NCBI GenBank assembly: GCA_964630305.1
Contig: CAZVTR010000003.1
Span: 39,154 to 103,153 of the forward strand
DNA: 64,000 bases
Direction of reading: 5' to 3'
Origin: JAKPPT01 sp964630305
GTDB taxonomy: Bacteria; Spirochaetota; Spirochaetia; Treponematales; UBA12059
The translations under genes were made by a program, and so were the position numbers. This document shows, in pieces, positions 45,809-55,236 of the stretch. Under the pieces are notes generated by a model that worked only from the letters and a program-made list of their open reading frames with translations, had not been told where the DNA came from and made no database searches. The stretch's first letter is position 1. Every line of letters starts with the position of its first letter.

Positions 45809-46480
45809 ATGAAATTATCAGTGCTGGCGCTAGCCGTATCTTTGAGTGCGGGGACTGTTTCTGTTTGGTGGAATACAGCTGTAGACGCTTATGCAAAAGC
45901 ATCATTATATTACCCTGCAACATATACAATACGAATTGAAGAATATGGCCGTGATAACAAGCTTGAATCAACAGAGTGGGGGACCATGGTACAGCGATGG
46001 ACAGGATCCAGCATGGAAACAACAGTGCTCCGCGCAGAAAAGAACGGAAAAGATATTACTAAAGATTGGCAAAAGCGATTTGATAAACAAAACAGCAGTT
46101 CCAATAACTCATCAGGAGGTCCGCCAGAAGGATTTGATATTTCTCCTTTTGAAAAGAAATATTTTAAGGATCTTGTTATTGATAATGTAAATATTACTGT
46201 GATGGAAGGCAATATAGCGGTACCCTACACGGTGAAAACTAAGAAAGCAGCAGCACAGGGGATTGTATATTTCAATAATGAAGGAATCCCGCAGAGTGCG
46301 GTTCAGACTTACAGCACTCTGCCGCCGCTTGTCAAATCGCTTGTATCTGAATTTACATATCTTCAGGTAGATACTGCAATAGTAATGAAGGCTTTCACAA
46401 TGGAAACAGTTGTAAATGCTGTGGTTGCAGTCAAGCGGTATAAAGTAAACATGATCTTTGACCAGTGGAAAAAAAAGTAG
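45809..46480 (+). CDS. Exported protein of unknown function
   Basis: 223 residues from the ATG at 45809, which has AGGAG 6 bases ahead. A short signal peptide-like start (LSVLALAVSLSAGTVS) is followed by a domain with YPATYTIRIEEYG, a Ser/Asn/Gly-rich linker and IVYFNNEGIPQSAVQTY. The strand pattern is faintly LolA-like (half-barrel with a central helix), but no motif proves it. Alone between terminator and convergent gene. Confidence 0.55.
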   Translation: MKLSVLALAVSLSAGTVSVWWNTAVDAYAKASLYYPATYTIRIEEYGRDNKLESTEWGTMVQRWTGSSMETTVLRAEKNGKDITKDWQKRFDKQNSSSNNSSGGPPEGFDISPFEKKYFKDLVIDNVNITVMEGNIAVPYTVKTKKAAAQGIVYFNNEGIPQSAVQTYSTLPPLVKSLVSEFTYLQVDTAIVMKAFTMETVVNAVVAVKRYKVNMIFDQWKKK

Positions 46481-46539
46481 CTTTTTATTCCGAAAGCCAG
46501 ACTGTCAACCCAGCAAAATTTTCCTTATTCTTTAGAGAG

Positions 46540-48015
46540 TTATCTTCGCTGATCTAACCGTTCCAGCGCATATTCGATGGCATGATACGCTCCATCATAC
46601 ATGCCTGCCTGCGCATTACGTATGATATTTCCGCAGTACAAGGTGATTAAATCGTTTTCTTCAATAAGGAGGCGAAGCGCCTGGCGCAAATTTGCTGCGG
46701 AAGATGTTTCCAGAGTTCCGTCGCCAATTTCAGAACCGTGGATTGCTCCCCATGCTTCATGTTTTCCTACTCGTTGTATAAAGAGCTTTGGCACTGGATA
46801 AAAAGCCAGTTCGCTCGGTTTCGTGATCATGACATCAACGACGCGCATGAGCAAATTAGTAGTATAGACAGCAGCAAAAAATGATGTATGCAAGAATATA
46901 TGCACGCCGTGTGTGCCATCATTACGGATTTCTTCAATAAAAGCCTTTGTCGATTCCCACTCGGTATGCATGGTGTAATTGATTCCGCTGCAGTCTAGTT
47001 CATATTTAAGTTCTGCCCATCGTCCTGCATGGTCTCCCATATTGATAAAGAGCGCTAACTTTTTTGAGTCAATCGCACTTTTGCAAAATTTAGCAATATC
47101 AGCAAACCGTTTTGCCTGTGCTCCAGCACCGCCCATAGTGAGCAGGAATCGGCGTGTTTTTTTGTCACGGAGCCTTGCAAGTCTGGCTTCGCAGTCAGCA
47201 TTAATATTTGAGACAATTTCATGATCAACATAGTGTCCTACATAGCGTATGTCTTCCTGAGGAATAGTATGATAGAGTTCTTCTCCGCCGCCCATATCTC
47301 TCAACGTTCGGTAGCCCATATAGAGTGATCCGGTTTGCACTGTGTGTCCCGCGCCTTCTACAAGATGAAACGCGAGGGCGTAGTTATCCGGAATAATAGC
47401 AACAACGCTTTTAAGTCCTGCGTGCACTGCAGCATGTCCTGTCCACGGATGCGATGAGATGAACGGAATGTCTTTGGGTAAATAGCGAAGATTGGGTTCG
47501 AAAAGTCTTGCAAGAGCTCTATCGCGCGCAGTGTATGCGAGCTCCTTGGCAACCTGTGAGGTAATTGGTTCCCAGATCCATTTGTCAAAGAGCTTAAATT
47601 TTTGTGATAATCTTGAGCCAATGTTATATAAATTTTCAAGGTATTGAATGGTTTTGCTTCCGGCGCTATCAGGGAAAGACATAAGGTCGAGCCAGTATGG
47701 TGTAAGACCGGCATGTTTTGCAGCCGATGCAATTGCAAGCGCCATGCGGTAATGTCCAAATCCCATTCGGATGGTACCGATCATAATGCTATTTTTAGCT
47801 ACAATGGGTTTTCTGTTTTCCAGGTTTGGTTCGTCCTTGACTACTTTATATATACCAAATTCTTCAAAAGCTTGAGGCATTGGAACAGATGTCAGTTTGG
47901 GAAAATTAGTAGGATCAAATTTAAATTTTTTCGAGTATTTTTTGAAGGCTTTTTCTGCTTTTTTGATTGAACTCTTTGGAATTGGATTTCCAAAAATTGT
48001 TGCATTTACTGACAT
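46540..48015 (-). CDS. GT-B glycosyltransferase-like protein (MGDG synthase/MurG-like)
   Basis: 491 residues from MSVNATIFG at 48015 (AAGGAG upstream). The N-terminal half contains MIGTIRMGFGHYRMALAIASAAKHAG, the nucleotide-fold start and GxGH turn seen in MurG and diacylglycerol glycosyltransferases. The C-terminal half has FLLTMGGAGAQAKRFADIAKFC and a TKPSELAFYPVP segment, like the sugar-nucleotide site of GT28 enzymes. A glycolipid-forming role is likely; donor and acceptor are unknown. It also has a 70-residue N-terminal extension. Confidence 0.6.
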   Translation of the reverse strand: MSVNATIFGNPIPKSSIKKAEKAFKKYSKKFKFDPTNFPKLTSVPMPQAFEEFGIYKVVKDEPNLENRKPIVAKNSIMIGTIRMGFGHYRMALAIASAAKHAGLTPYWLDLMSFPDSAGSKTIQYLENLYNIGSRLSQKFKLFDKWIWEPITSQVAKELAYTARDRALARLFEPNLRYLPKDIPFISSHPWTGHAAVHAGLKSVVAIIPDNYALAFHLVEGAGHTVQTGSLYMGYRTLRDMGGGEELYHTIPQEDIRYVGHYVDHEIVSNINADCEARLARLRDKKTRRFLLTMGGAGAQAKRFADIAKFCKSAIDSKKLALFINMGDHAGRWAELKYELDCSGINYTMHTEWESTKAFIEEIRNDGTHGVHIFLHTSFFAAVYTTNLLMRVVDVMITKPSELAFYPVPKLFIQRVGKHEAWGAIHGSEIGDGTLETSSAANLRQALRLLIEENDLITLYCGNIIRNAQAGMYDGAYHAIEYALERLDQRR

Positions 48016-48069
48016 AGTGGGCTCCTTCATCTGAGATATTGCCATGTAGACAGGTTGTTGTCTTTTTTA

Positions 48070-48098
48070 ATGCTAATGGGAGCTTTCTGAAAAGTCAA
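48070..48098 (-). promoter_or_regulatory. Probable promoter of the GT-B gene
   Basis: Minus strand TTGACT (48098-48093), 17 bp, TAGCAT (48075-48070). The transcript would begin near 48063 with a 48-nt leader carrying AAGGAG. Confidence 0.5.
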
Positions 48099-48325
48099 GA
48101 AAGGAATAAAAAGCATTTGCAATAATAGCAATCTAGATTAGTGCTTTCTGTTTCGCTGGCGGAATAATAATATCCTGTGCTGTATGTTCTTAGAATTTTC
48201 AAATTATATCTTTAATATTTCACACACAAACAAGCTTTTTTGATTTTTAAAATAATCGAGTTGTTTATTAGTAAAATAAATAGATGTAATGTTGGGTTGG
48301 CAGTAAAAGCTGCTTTGATTCCTTG

Positions 48326-48570
48326 TTATTTTACAGCATTAACTGCTTCTTCCCAACTATTCAAAAAGGATATATAAACTGTTCTGGCTGGGTGTTAATA
48401 TTTTCAGTGATTATTTTACTCGATTTTTGAATTTTGGTTAATAAATTTTGTTTTTCGTTGGTATACGCTCTTGTTGTCAAATATTCATGATAGTAACCAT
48501 GAGCTGCAGTTGTACACACTTCATTGTATAGTTTTTTATGTCGATTAAAGGAGACACAATTTATCGCGCT
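48326..48570 (-). pseudogene. Possible decayed coding remnant
   Basis: Inside a 640-base gene-free AT-rich gap, one minus-strand frame stays open for about 65 codons without any ATG (for example CTTAAHGYYHEYLTTRAY then EKQNLLTKIQKSSKI). It then hits TGA at a CCTTTTTGA run. Shifting by one base continues with LNSWEEAVNAVK and a TAA. This looks like the C-terminal end of a lost gene with a frameshift; I cannot name the family. The rest of 48046-48657 holds the GT-B promoter and nothing else I can see. Confidence 0.3.
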
Positions 48571-48657
48571 CTATTGGAAAAATGAAATAAAATAATGATA
48601 TATTTATTAATTTATTTCATATTACTGTTATAGTATTAAATATTATCAACCAATTGA

Positions 48658-49674
48658 TTATAATAATGTTTGTAAATCTAAAGCAGATTTCTGATATGCA
48701 ATAGTCATTGGTTTTTTAATAATTTTACAGGAATAGAGAAAAAACTCAAGCATTTCTTGTTCCAATACAGTACCTATAAGCCGTAATTGATAATCAATTT
48801 CAGCGCTAAAAGCAAGTAACTCTTTTACTTCCTTATATGTCCATTCGCGAAGTGCTTTATGATACAGTGAAAGCATTTTTCGGCTTGTAATTTTTAAATT
48901 ACGTGCCGCTTGTTCAAAAGGTTTTCCGGACTTAATGAGTTCATGTAATGATGCAAGCCGCTGGAATGACCAGCGAAGGCCAGAGATTATGCTAATTCCG
49001 TTAGCTTCTTTTGAACTAAGTATCGTTTGCAAAACTTGAAGAGAATGTTCAAACGAGTTTTCGACAAGCGACGCAAATAACGTAAAAACATCTTCCTGTC
49101 TGGAATGCGCAATGTACTGCTCTATAGTATCTTCTGTAATACAGCTGCCTTGCGGATAAAAGAGTACTAAACGCGAACATTCGGTTTTAAGCGCTTCAGT
49201 GTTATTTCCGACAAGTTCAAGCAGCATGGTAAGCGCATTATTTTCAATTTCAAGCGAAGCCTTTTTAAAATATGCTTTAATCCAATTTTCTGCTTCATCG
49301 GGGGACAATTCCCAGAATGTTTTTTTTAATTCCTTAGGAAGTACTTCCTCAATTGTTTTATCAATGCTATATGCTGGAGTTTCTAAGATGAGAAAAGCAT
49401 TAGGAGCTGGATTTTTAATAAATTGGGTAATGAGTTGCGTGTTTTCTTTTCCTGAAATTTTATCTGCGTCAAGATAACGGACAAATCGCCAATCGGAAAA
49501 AAGAGCTCCGTGCTGCAATACTTCAAGTACAATTTCTGGAGCAGTTTCACCTGCATAGTAGCTGTAATATTCTCCGTTTTTCCCCAGCTCCTTTTCAATG
49601 CTTTTTTTGAGATTATTGATAAAATCACCTTTGCTGCCTTCTTCTGGGCCGCAGAGCAGATAGCAGTGTTCCAT
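48658..49674 (-). CDS. holA: DNA polymerase III delta subunit
   Basis: 338 residues. Loads the sliding clamp as part of the clamp-loader complex. The sequence follows HolA: an N-terminal ATPase-like domain without Walker motifs (CYLLCGPEEGSKGDFINNL; DNPNAFLILET-type strand), then LELVGNNTEALKTECSRLVLFY and the C-terminal collar helices. The gene starts 4 bases after the lexA stop with no clear ribosome site, so translation is probably coupled to lexA. Confidence 0.85.
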   Translation of the reverse strand: MEHCYLLCGPEEGSKGDFINNLKKSIEKELGKNGEYYSYYAGETAPEIVLEVLQHGALFSDWRFVRYLDADKISGKENTQLITQFIKNPAPNAFLILETPAYSIDKTIEEVLPKELKKTFWELSPDEAENWIKAYFKKASLEIENNALTMLLELVGNNTEALKTECSRLVLFYPQGSCITEDTIEQYIAHSRQEDVFTLFASLVENSFEHSLQVLQTILSSKEANGISIISGLRWSFQRLASLHELIKSGKPFEQAARNLKITSRKMLSLYHKALREWTYKEVKELLAFSAEIDYQLRLIGTVLEQEMLEFFLYSCKIIKKPMTIAYQKSALDLQTLL

Positions 49675-49678
49675 AATA

Positions 49679-50278
49679 CTAGTATTGTCTCACAAGTCCT
49701 TTTAGTTTTCCGAGAATACGCACATCATTTGTAAAAATTGGTTTATAAGCTGAGTTTTCAGGTGCAAGCCGTATGCGGCCTTTTTCTCGATAGAAACGCT
49801 TGAGTGTCACTGAGTCTTCGAGCAATGCAACAACGATATCGCCATCAGATGCTGTGGAACGCTGTTCAATGATTGCAATGTCTCCATCCATAATTCCGGC
49901 ATCACGCATGCTGTCACCGCGCACTTTTACCGCAAAACAAGGATTTTTTCCTGTTAGTGAAACAGGAACAGCAATGTATCCTTCATAGTTTTCATCAGCA
50001 AAAATAGGCTTGCCTGCTGCAACATTACCCACAATGGGAATTTCTCTGCTCAGGGGCTCATCATCTTTGGTTTGTACAAGTTCAATTGCACGCGAACGTC
50101 CGTCTTCAGCTTTAATAACGCCTTTTGATTTAAGCGCCCTGATATGATCATGTGCTGCTTTTGGCGAAATTGAAAAATGGCTGCTTATTTCCCGGATTGT
50201 TGGAGGAAAATGGTTTTTTTTAATAAACGTGTCAAGAAATGCAAGAATCTCTCTTTGCCGGATTGTTAGGTTTTTCAT
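49679..50278 (-). CDS. lexA: SOS repressor LexA
   Basis: 199 residues. N-terminal winged helix (REILAFLDTFIKKNHFPPTIREI) binds SOS operators. Self-cleavage occurs between Ala88 and Gly89 in GNVAAGKP, with Ser123 (VRGDSMRD) and Lys160 (SVTLKRF) as catalytic pair. All are intact. It overlaps ntrX by 4 bases and holA follows, an unusual operon position for lexA. I found no obvious SOS box just upstream because no free promoter region exists there. Confidence 0.95.
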   Translation of the reverse strand: MKNLTIRQREILAFLDTFIKKNHFPPTIREISSHFSISPKAAHDHIRALKSKGVIKAEDGRSRAIELVQTKDDEPLSREIPIVGNVAAGKPIFADENYEGYIAVPVSLTGKNPCFAVKVRGDSMRDAGIMDGDIAIIEQRSTASDGDIVVALLEDSVTLKRFYREKGRIRLAPENSAYKPIFTNDVRILGKLKGLVRQY

Positions 50279-51636
50279 TCTCCTGCCTCGATTCTGAATT
50301 TCTTTATTTTAGCATGCAAATTGCTGGGATAGATGCCAATAGCCTCAGCTGTCTTGGTTATATTATAACCTGTTTTTCTTAAATTGTATAAAAGATACAT
50401 TCTTTCAAATTTTTCTTTTGCATCGTTTATGGATAACTCAAATAATTCATCTACGTTAGCTTGATGCTGGGTGCTAGCTGATTCATGATTAAAAAAGAGC
50501 AGAGGTTCTATACTGTTACGATCAAGTTCAGTTTTAGACGATAAGACAGCAATGCGTTCAATTGCATTTCTGAGCTCTCGGATATTGCCGGGCCACGAAT
50601 AGCTTTTAAGATACTGAATTGCATCTGGAGTTAATGTCTTTTTACCATTGCAAAATTTTGATAAAAAGTGTACAGCAAGTTCCTCAATGTCATCTTCACG
50701 TTCTCTTAAGGGAGGAAGATGAATAGGAATAACATTGAGCCGGTAAAAAAGATCTTCCCGAAAATTTCCTTGAGCTATCTCTTCTTGTAAGTTTTTATTA
50801 GTAGCAGCAATGATTCTTACATCGATTTCAATTGATTGTTCGCCTCCAACACGTTCAAAACGCATATCCTGAATCACACGGAGTACTTTTGCTTGGGCCT
50901 GGAGGGACATGTCTCCAATTTCATCGAGAAAAATAGTGCCATTATTTGCTATTTCGAATTTACCTTTACGGCGCGCTATTGCATCAGTAAAGGCTCCTTT
51001 CTCATGGCCAAAAAGTTCGCTTTCAATAAGATTTTCTGGAATCGCTGCACAGTTAACAGCCACGAACGGGCCATTTTTTCTGTCGGATTGTATATGTATG
51101 TGTCTGGCGACGAGTTCTTTTCCGGTTCCATTTTCTCCTGTAATAAGAACACGAGCTTGCGATTCTGCTGCTTGTTTTATGAGTTTTTTAATTTCGCACA
51201 TGGCTCGTGATGAACCTAATATTTGATCTTGCTCAAGGAGCTCATGCTTGAGCCGTGCATTCTCGTGTCTAAGCTCTTTTACTTGGAATGCATTTCTTAC
51301 TGCAGTTAATATTTTTTCAATTGAGAGTGGCTTTTCAATAAAATCAAAAGCTCCTAATTTAATTGCGGTTATAGCCATGTCAATAGTTGCATGTCCCGAT
51401 ATTACGATGGTTTCAAGCACTGGCCAGTTTGCTCTAATTTCTTTGAGCATTTCTATGCCACCCATTCTAGGCAGCCAGACGTCAAGAATTACTAGATCGA
51501 TATTTTCTTTTTTTAAAATTTCAAGCCCAATGATGGCATCTTCAGCGAGGAAAACTGTGTATTTTTCATCTTCCAGGATATCTTTTACTGTATTGCGAAT
51601 ACCTGGTTCGTCATCAATAACTAAAATCGATTTCAT
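50275..51636 (-). CDS. Sigma54-dependent response regulator, NtrX/NtrC type, with GAFTDA loop
   Basis: 453 residues: receiver domain (phospho-Asp52, Lys102), AAA+ domain (Walker A GENGTGKE 167-174, Walker B FLDEIGD) and Fis-type helix-turn-helix at the end (ITKTAEAIGIYPSNLHAKIKK). The sigma54-contacting loop reads GAFTDA at 214-219 instead of GAFTGA. It overlaps the sensor kinase gene by 4 bases and lexA by 4 bases. It activates sigma54 promoters; targets are not visible here. Confidence 0.9.
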   Translation of the reverse strand: MKSILVIDDEPGIRNTVKDILEDEKYTVFLAEDAIIGLEILKKENIDLVILDVWLPRMGGIEMLKEIRANWPVLETIVISGHATIDMAITAIKLGAFDFIEKPLSIEKILTAVRNAFQVKELRHENARLKHELLEQDQILGSSRAMCEIKKLIKQAAESQARVLITGENGTGKELVARHIHIQSDRKNGPFVAVNCAAIPENLIESELFGHEKGAFTDAIARRKGKFEIANNGTIFLDEIGDMSLQAQAKVLRVIQDMRFERVGGEQSIEIDVRIIAATNKNLQEEIAQGNFREDLFYRLNVIPIHLPPLREREDDIEELAVHFLSKFCNGKKTLTPDAIQYLKSYSWPGNIRELRNAIERIAVLSSKTELDRNSIEPLLFFNHESASTQHQANVDELFELSINDAKEKFERMYLLYNLRKTGYNITKTAEAIGIYPSNLHAKIKKFRIEAGE

Positions 51637-53435
51637 GCATTTCCCTGATTAACTAAACTTGTTTTCATAGGGAGATCAATGATGAAAGCTGTTCCTGATC
51701 CGGTTTGTGATTCGACATGGATAGTTCCGCCATGGCTTGTAACTGCATGTTCGACAATCACAAGTCCCAAGCCAGTACCATGTTCCTTAGTTGTAAAGTA
51801 TGGTGAAAAAATTTTCGGCAGTATATCATCAGGAATGCCTGGACCATCATCATAGACCCTTATTCTACAATACAGGGAATCCGGCATTTTGACAAGGTCA
51901 GCACTGATAGAAAGGGTACAGGTTCCATGGCTTGCTTCAGCTGCATTAAGAATAAGATTGCGAAATATTTGATTGAGATAGCTTCGGTCGGCCAATACTG
52001 TAAGATTTTGCGGTATGGTATCGATAACAAATTTCATCTCGGGAAAGGATGCAGAGAAAAGCATCACCGATTCAGAGACAATTTCTTTAAGCGGTACCCA
52101 ATCGAGCTGGGGTTCGGGAAGTCTTGAAAAATCACGAAAATCTGTTAAGAGGTTATCCATTGTGAGTACTTCCTGAATAATTGCCATCATTGATTTTTCT
52201 AAAATTTCTCCTATGTGATCAGGATCTTGAGAAAATCGCCTGAGTACACGTTCTGCAGAGAGCTTAATTGGCGTAAGAGGGTTTTTTAATTCATGTGCCA
52301 GCTTGCGTGCAATATCCTGCCAGACATTCATTTTTTCCGAATGAATAACAGCACCCATGTTCCGCTCAAGTGAATCCATCATTCTGTTAAAATCTTCCAT
52401 TACCATGCCTGTTTCATTATCGGGGACAGCAAGAAATCTTCTGTTCAGATTTCCTCTCATTATGTCGGACATTGCAATATGGAGATCGGCTAACGGTTTA
52501 TAAATAATCTGCCCTGCATATAATGAAAATAATACCGCAATACCAACGAGCTGTACTATGAAACAAATTGAAAAAAATATGACAAATGTTTTAATTGATC
52601 CAAACAGCACAATTTCCTGTTTTAACGCTTTTTTTGAACTATTTACAGCAAAAGCGGCTTGTTCGTAGATAGGATTATAGAGCCTAGTTATAATTATATT
52701 AATCCATTGGGGTTTTCCCTCTACACTGTGCTTAAAGGTATGGTATAAAAAATAATGTCCCCATGATTCACTGGTGCGTGCAAATTTGCCTAAAAAACCA
52801 TGTTGTGCGAGAACAGTTTTTTCAAGTCTAATATCATCTCTCCCGGCAAAATCTATTGATAGTGCATCGTCGGTAATAAAATCAATGCTTGCGATAGATG
52901 GGTCATTAGCAGCCAGGTATGTTAAAAGTAACGCAGCAGATTGGTATTCCGGCTTGCTAACAGCAGGCAGTGCATAATAGAGTGCAGTTTTTTGCAGTAT
53001 TTTGCTTTCCTCATCAATTGCAGCAGAAAGCGCCTGGAGACTGAGATTAAGTGTATTTTGGAAAGAATCTTGCAGAGGTCTTTCGAGACTTTTAAGGAGA
53101 GCTAATTCAAGAAATCCTCCTGCAGGGATACAAAGGAGCACTGCAAGTATAAAAATAATGAGAGTAATTTTTACCTGAACTTTAGCTCCCCATTGTTTGT
53201 TTTTATACTTGCGAATTAGCTTGTTTATTTCCAGTATTGCAGAAGTTAAGAAGAAAAGCGGGATTAACGAGAGAAACAGTATAATGATTACTTGTACAGT
53301 ATCAGAAATTCCAGAGGGGTTAGTAATAAGTACATTGAGAACCAACAGGCTGCTGGCAATACTGATTATATAAATGAGCGCATTTACAAACAAATTAACA
53401 GTGCTTTTTATTTCATGCCCTGTATGTTTTTTCAT
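51633..53435 (-). CDS. Sensor histidine kinase, NtrY/AtoS type
   Basis: 600 residues. Two N-terminal helices and a third before a periplasmic domain of about 170 residues, another helix, then HAMP. The kinase H-box is DIARKLAHELKNPLTPIKL, and the ATP-binding motifs are NLILNAAEA, DDGPGIPDD and GTGLGLVIVEHAV. The layout with the long N-terminal membrane part matches NtrY. It phosphorylates the regulator encoded just downstream. The ATGA overlap with ptsH couples it to HPr. Confidence 0.9.
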   Translation of the reverse strand: MKKHTGHEIKSTVNLFVNALIYIISIASSLLVLNVLITNPSGISDTVQVIIILFLSLIPLFFLTSAILEINKLIRKYKNKQWGAKVQVKITLIIFILAVLLCIPAGGFLELALLKSLERPLQDSFQNTLNLSLQALSAAIDEESKILQKTALYYALPAVSKPEYQSAALLLTYLAANDPSIASIDFITDDALSIDFAGRDDIRLEKTVLAQHGFLGKFARTSESWGHYFLYHTFKHSVEGKPQWINIIITRLYNPIYEQAAFAVNSSKKALKQEIVLFGSIKTFVIFFSICFIVQLVGIAVLFSLYAGQIIYKPLADLHIAMSDIMRGNLNRRFLAVPDNETGMVMEDFNRMMDSLERNMGAVIHSEKMNVWQDIARKLAHELKNPLTPIKLSAERVLRRFSQDPDHIGEILEKSMMAIIQEVLTMDNLLTDFRDFSRLPEPQLDWVPLKEIVSESVMLFSASFPEMKFVIDTIPQNLTVLADRSYLNQIFRNLILNAAEASHGTCTLSISADLVKMPDSLYCRIRVYDDGPGIPDDILPKIFSPYFTTKEHGTGLGLVIVEHAVTSHGGTIHVESQTGSGTAFIIDLPMKTSLVNQGNA

Positions 53436-53698
53436 TCTTCTTCAAATTTGTTTTCAAAAAGCTGCGCAATTGCTTGAACAGCTTCTGATTCATCATCGCC
53501 TTCTGCAATTATTTTTATTGAACTATTAAAACCTGCTCCAAGGGTTATTATTCCCATGATACTTTTAGCATTGATTCGGGCTGAGTCTTTTTCAAGGAAA
53601 ATGCGTGATTTGTATTTATTGGCAGTCTGCACAATCATTGCAGCTGGACGGGCATGGATTCCTGCACGGTTTGTTATGGTTATAGTTTGTTCTTTCAT
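53432..53698 (-). CDS. ptsH: Phosphocarrier protein HPr
   Basis: 88 residues from the ATG at 53698 (AAGGAG upstream). His15 in AGIHARPAA is the PEP-dependent site and Ser46 in NAKSIMGI is the HPr-kinase site. No EI or sugar EII genes are in the window, so it may serve mainly as a regulator together with HprK encoded 110 bases upstream. It is the first gene of the ptsH-ntrY-ntrX-lexA-holA run. Confidence 0.93.
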   Translation of the reverse strand: MKEQTITITNRAGIHARPAAMIVQTANKYKSRIFLEKDSARINAKSIMGIITLGAGFNSSIKIIAEGDDESEAVQAIAQLFENKFEEE

Positions 53699-53807
53699 TT
53701 CCACTCCTTGAAAAACTGCGCCAAAAGAGGAGCGGTACAAGTATAACAGATTAAAAGCCTGTTATGCAATTATTAAATGATATGTTCTTAATAGTATGCT
53801 GGTTTGA

Positions 53808-54791
53808 CTACTCCTGATCGTTAAAATAAACGGCTCGAGCACTTTCACTTTCCAGCCACCTCAGGATGTTCTTGTTAAACTCTTGTGCAGTATTGTAACC
53901 CATTTTTTTGAGCCGCTCATTCATTGCTGCTGTTTCAATAATAATGGGTATATTCCTTCCCGGTTTTACTGGTATATCCAGTTTTGGAATTTTTATGCCA
54001 AGAATTTCGATTGATTCTTCATCGACACCAAGTCTGTCATAGACTTTTTCTGCATTCCATTCTTCAAGATTGCAGACAAGCTGAACCTGCTTTTTGTCGC
54101 GTATGGCTCGTACTCCAAATAAATGAGTTATATTGATAATACCAAGTCCACGAATTTCCATATGGTGACCAATTACCTTATTAGCGCCTGAACCCATGAG
54201 GTAATTGCCGCTCACTGACCGTATTTCCACTACATCGTCCGCGACGAGTCGGTGGCCTCGTTCTATTAATTCCAGAGCTGTTTCGCTTTTGCCTACACCA
54301 GAATCTCCGGTAATAAGAATGCCTATTCCATACACTTCTACAAGCACCCCGTGCACAGTTGTTTTTGGAGCAAAAACGTTGGCGAGTACACGAGAAACCC
54401 TGCTGACAAAATCGGGCGAACTAAGTTCAGTTATCAGTATGGGGCAGTGAACCTGTTCTGCCATTTTTATAAAGGTTTGATCAGGGACATGGTTATAGGT
54501 AAAAATAAAGCAGGGTATTTGAAATTCGAATAGCTTTTGGAGTTCATTGAGGCGATTTTCTTTTGTAAGCATGGTAAGGTATGCAAATTCGCCATTACCG
54601 ATAATTTGTATTCGGTTCCATGCAAAATCTTCATAAAAACCTGCTAATGCTAAACCTGGGCGGTTTAAATCGGGAGTTTCAATAATCTTTGACAAACCTT
54701 TGCGTCCGCCAACACATCGCAATTTGAGGTCGTCGGCAGGAGAAAAATCCATTGATAGAAGATTGAGAACGGTAAATGGCGAAGTTCCCAT
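53808..54791 (-). CDS. hprK: HPr kinase/phosphorylase
   Basis: 327 residues. Phosphorylates and dephosphorylates Ser46 of HPr. Walker A GDSGVGKSE (162-170), catalytic His147 (TVHGVLVEVYG) and the HprK signature EIRGLGIINITHLFG are all present. The predicted -10 ends 6 bases before the ATG, so it is another leaderless candidate. Confidence 0.94.
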   Translation of the reverse strand: MGTSPFTVLNLLSMDFSPADDLKLRCVGGRKGLSKIIETPDLNRPGLALAGFYEDFAWNRIQIIGNGEFAYLTMLTKENRLNELQKLFEFQIPCFIFTYNHVPDQTFIKMAEQVHCPILITELSSPDFVSRVSRVLANVFAPKTTVHGVLVEVYGIGILITGDSGVGKSETALELIERGHRLVADDVVEIRSVSGNYLMGSGANKVIGHHMEIRGLGIINITHLFGVRAIRDKKQVQLVCNLEEWNAEKVYDRLGVDEESIEILGIKIPKLDIPVKPGRNIPIIIETAAMNERLKKMGYNTAQEFNKNILRWLESESARAVYFNDQE

Positions 54792-54797
54792 ATAGTA

Positions 54798-54827
54798 AGT
54801 GTATACTATTATTGGCTATATTGTACA
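54798..54827 (-). promoter_or_regulatory. Leaderless-type promoter of hprK
   Basis: Minus strand TGTACA (54827-54822), 18 bp, TACACT (54803-54798), 6 bases, ATG at 54791. Confidence 0.5.
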
Positions 54828-54980
54828 GTGTCGTTAAAGTAAATACGTACTGGTGCAAATAATGTCAGTATGGCTCTTTACATTTTTTTCAGAATCCTAT
54901 ATAGTTCCCTCACACTATTGCTAGATTTTGTATCTGCTCAGGGGCAGTATTAAGGTATAAGCATTATATGGAGTTGTGCT

Positions 54981-55172
54981 ATGTCAAGAGTATGTGATAT
55001 TTGCGGTAAAGGACCATCATTTGGGAATAATGTCAGCCATGCTAAAAACAGACTTCGCCGTACCTGGCGGCCAAATCTTATTTCTATGCGCACCATGATA
55101 GATGGTACAATTTATAACGTCAAAGTGTGTTCAAAGTGTTTTAAGGCAAATAAGATTGTAAAGTATGTGTAA
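54981..55172 (+). CDS. rpmB: 50S ribosomal protein L28
   Basis: 63 residues, the complete zinc-ribbon form: CDICGKGPSFG at the start and CSKCFKANK at the end. The typical middle is KNRLRRTWRPNL. GGAG precedes the ATG. Ended by a strong terminator at 55204-55236. Confidence 0.97.
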   Translation: MSRVCDICGKGPSFGNNVSHAKNRLRRTWRPNLISMRTMIDGTIYNVKVCSKCFKANKIVKYV

Positions 55173-55203
55173 GTGCTGACACTGCATGTAGACAGTAACT
55201 GTC

Positions 55204-55236
55204 AAAAAAAACCGCCTTTTAAGGGTGGTTTTTTTG
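55204..55236. terminator. Bidirectional terminator after rpmB
   Basis: AACCGCC and GGTGGTT form a stem around TTTTAAG, flanked by A and T runs. It works for rpmB and overlaps the stop codon of the minus-strand PQ-loop-like gene. Confidence 0.82.
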
